Source: Saccharopolyspora rectivirgula DSM 43747
GTDB lineage: Bacteria > Actinomycetota > Actinomycetes > Mycobacteriales > Pseudonocardiaceae
Direction: 5' to 3'
Length of the DNA: 59,623 bases
Assembly (NCBI RefSeq): GCF_000497205.1
Contig: NZ_AYJW01000018.1
Coordinates: 1 to 59,623 of the forward strand
Positions 58,706-59,623 of this stretch are shown piece by piece; the stretch's first letter is position 1, and each line of letters starts with the position of its first letter. The position numbers were made by a program, and so were the translations under genes. Under the pieces are notes generated by a model. It did no database searches, was not told where the DNA came from, and saw only the letters and a program-made list of their open reading frames with translations.

Positions 58706-59623
58706 TCAGGCCTGCTGAGCGCGGAAGATCAGGGAGGAGTGGCCGACCCTGATCACGTCTCCGTCTGCCAATTGCCAAGTTTGCACCGGAGTGCCGTTCA
58801 CCGTGGTGCCATTCGTGGAACCGAGATCGGCGAGCATGGCGTTCTGCCCATCCCAGGTGATCTCGATGTGCTTGCGGGATACACCGGTGTCCGGCAGCCG
58901 GAACTGCCCCTCCTGGCCACGGCCGATGATGTTCGAGCCGTGCTTGAGCGTGTACGTGCGGTTCGAACCGTCGTCCAGGTGCAGGGTCGCGGTCAGCTGC
59001 GGCCGCTGACCCGGGTCCGCGGCCGGGTAACCGCCCGGTGCGCTCTGCGGGTAGGCGCCGCCGGGCTGCTGGCCGTAACCCTGGTCGAACCCCGGCTGGC
59101 CGTAACCCTGGTCGAACCCCGGCTGGCCGTAACCCTGGTCGTAACCGGGCTGGGCATAACCCTGGTCGTAGCCGGGCTGCTGGCCGTAGCCCTGGTCGAA
59201 CCCCGGCTGGCCGTAGCCCTGGTTGGGGAAGCCGCCGGACTGCGGGTAGGCGCCGCCGGGCTGCTGGCCGTAGCCCTGGTCGAACCCCGGCTGGCCGTAG
59301 CCCTGGTTGGGGAAGCCGCCGGACTGCGGGTAGGCGCCGCCGGGCTGCTGCCCGTAACCCTGGTCGTAGCCGGGCTGCTGGCCGTAGCCCTGGTCGAACC
59401 CGCCGGGCTGCTGGTCGTAGCCGGGTTGCTGGCCGTAGCCCTGGTCGTAACCCGGCTGCTGGCCGTAACCCTGGTCGTAACCCGGCTGCTGCCCGTAGCC
59501 CTGGTCGAACCCGCCGGGCTGCTGGCCGTAACCCTGGTCATAACCGGGCTGCTGGCCGTAGCCCTGGTCGAACCCCGGCTGGCCGTAGCCCTGGTTGGGG
59601 AAGCCGCCGGACTGCGGGTAGGC
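58706..59623 (-). CDS. fhaA: FHA-domain protein FhaA, C-terminal part (runs off the window)
   Basis: The frame is open from the window edge to TGA at 58706-58708 (305 codons visible). The last 90 residues form an FHA domain: [47 protein letters not shown] and [16 protein letters not shown]. Before it lie about 200 residues of Gly/Tyr/Gln/Pro-rich repeats ([10 protein letters not shown] and variants). The N-terminal DUF3662 domain expected for FhaA is outside the window. FhaA binds phosphorylated MviN pseudokinase domain in mycobacteria. It is the promoter-proximal gene visible in the pstP-pknB operon. Confidence 0.95.
   Translation of the reverse strand, partial: AYPQSGGFPNQGYGQPGFDQGYGQQPGYDQGYGQQPGGFDQGYGQQPGYDQGYGQQPGYDQGYGQQPGYDQQPGGFDQGYGQQPGYDQGYGQQPGGAYPQSGGFPNQGYGQPGFDQGYGQQPGGAYPQSGGFPNQGYGQPGFDQGYGQQPGYDQGYAQPGYDQGYGQPGFDQGYGQPGFDQGYGQQPGGAYPQSAPGGYPAADPGQRPQLTATLHLDDGSNRTYTLKHGSNIIGRGQEGQFRLPDTGVSRKHIEITWDGQNAMLADLGSTNGTTVNGTPVQTWQLADGDVIRVGHSSLIFRAQQA
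59030..59623 (-). repeat. In-frame tandem repeats encoding a Gly/Tyr/Gln-rich linker in FhaA
   Basis: Units of about 24-30 bp encode [19 protein letters not shown] or [10 protein letters not shown]. Superimposed is an 84-bp unit (28 codons, containing [11 protein letters not shown]) that occurs in full around 59237-59320, again before it toward 59230, and starts a further time at the window edge. The repeats continue past the end of the window. Confidence 0.9.

Noticed and set aside
59030-59623. The regular repeats at the right end as a CRISPR array
   Set aside because: The repeats are in frame, have no unique spacers and encode the FhaA linker.

Overview
The window is a continuous stretch of high-GC actinobacterial chromosome centred on the replication origin. 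Gene order and orientation match the oriC neighbourhood of mycobacteria and streptomycetes: pcnA, mutT4, DUF6049, murJ, sigM, trxBA, cwlM, parBA, rsmG, jag, yidC, yidD, rnpA, rpmH, dnaA, oriC, dnaN, gnd, recF, dciA, gyrBA, tRNA-Ile, tRNA-Ala, cwsA-like, ppiA, crgA, pabA, pknB, pknA, pbpA, rodA, pstP, fhaB, fhaA. A gnd gene between dnaN and recF, a pseudokinase separate from MurJ and a class E sortase fit Pseudonocardiales (a Saccharopolyspora-like genus is my guess). No rRNA, insertion sequence, prophage or CRISPR array was seen.

Layout. 1-8.6 kb is the least conserved part: the tail of a probable SMR transporter, an acyl-CoA oxidase/dehydrogenase, a MerR-PP2C fusion broken by one missing base, leuS, a secreted phytase-like esterase, an SdpI-type membrane protein and a YqgE/AlgH protein. 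8.8-21.1 kb is the pcnA / mutT4-DUF6049-murJ-pseudokinase-sigM-antisigma-trxB-trxA-cwlM block. 21-24.3 kb carries a GNAT protein, a PLP aminotransferase and a D-Ala-D-Ala ligase. 24.4-29.8 kb is the leftward parB-parA-rsmG and jag-yidC-yidD-rnpA-rpmH set, with four parS sites. 29.8-33.2 kb holds the dnaA promoter region, dnaA and oriC. 33.2-43.0 kb is dnaN-gnd-recF-dciA-gyrB-gyrA-DUF3566. 43.1-50.5 kb contains two tRNAs flanking a DLW-39 micro-gene, an MFS symporter, cwsA-like, ppiA, rhomboid, a PH-like protein, crgA, sortase and pabA. 50.5 kb to the end is the leftward fhaA-fhaB-pstP-rodA-pbpA-pknA-pknB signalling and cell-wall operon.

How the genes work together. Replication (DnaA, DnaN, RecF, DciA, gyrase) and segregation (ParAB-parS) sit beside the Ser/Thr-kinase control of envelope growth. 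By homology PknB/PknA phosphorylate CwlM, the MurJ-associated pseudokinase and cell-wall synthases, FhaA/FhaB read phosphothreonine, PstP removes phosphate, and RodA/PbpA/CrgA/CwsA build and position the wall. RnpA, RpmH, YidD, YidC, Jag and RsmG cover RNA processing, translation and membrane insertion.

Most notable non-gene signals: an origin unwinding module resembling the Bacillus basal unwinding system (DnaA-trio) at 32928-32952; DnaA-box clusters outside oriC at 7973-8008, 36712-36752 and 48030-48105; parS sites read as VSRET inside both ParA and ParB; a SigR/SigH-type promoter before trxB; a perfect 13-bp inverted repeat before the D-Ala ligase; and a long Gly/Tyr/Gln repeat in FhaA.
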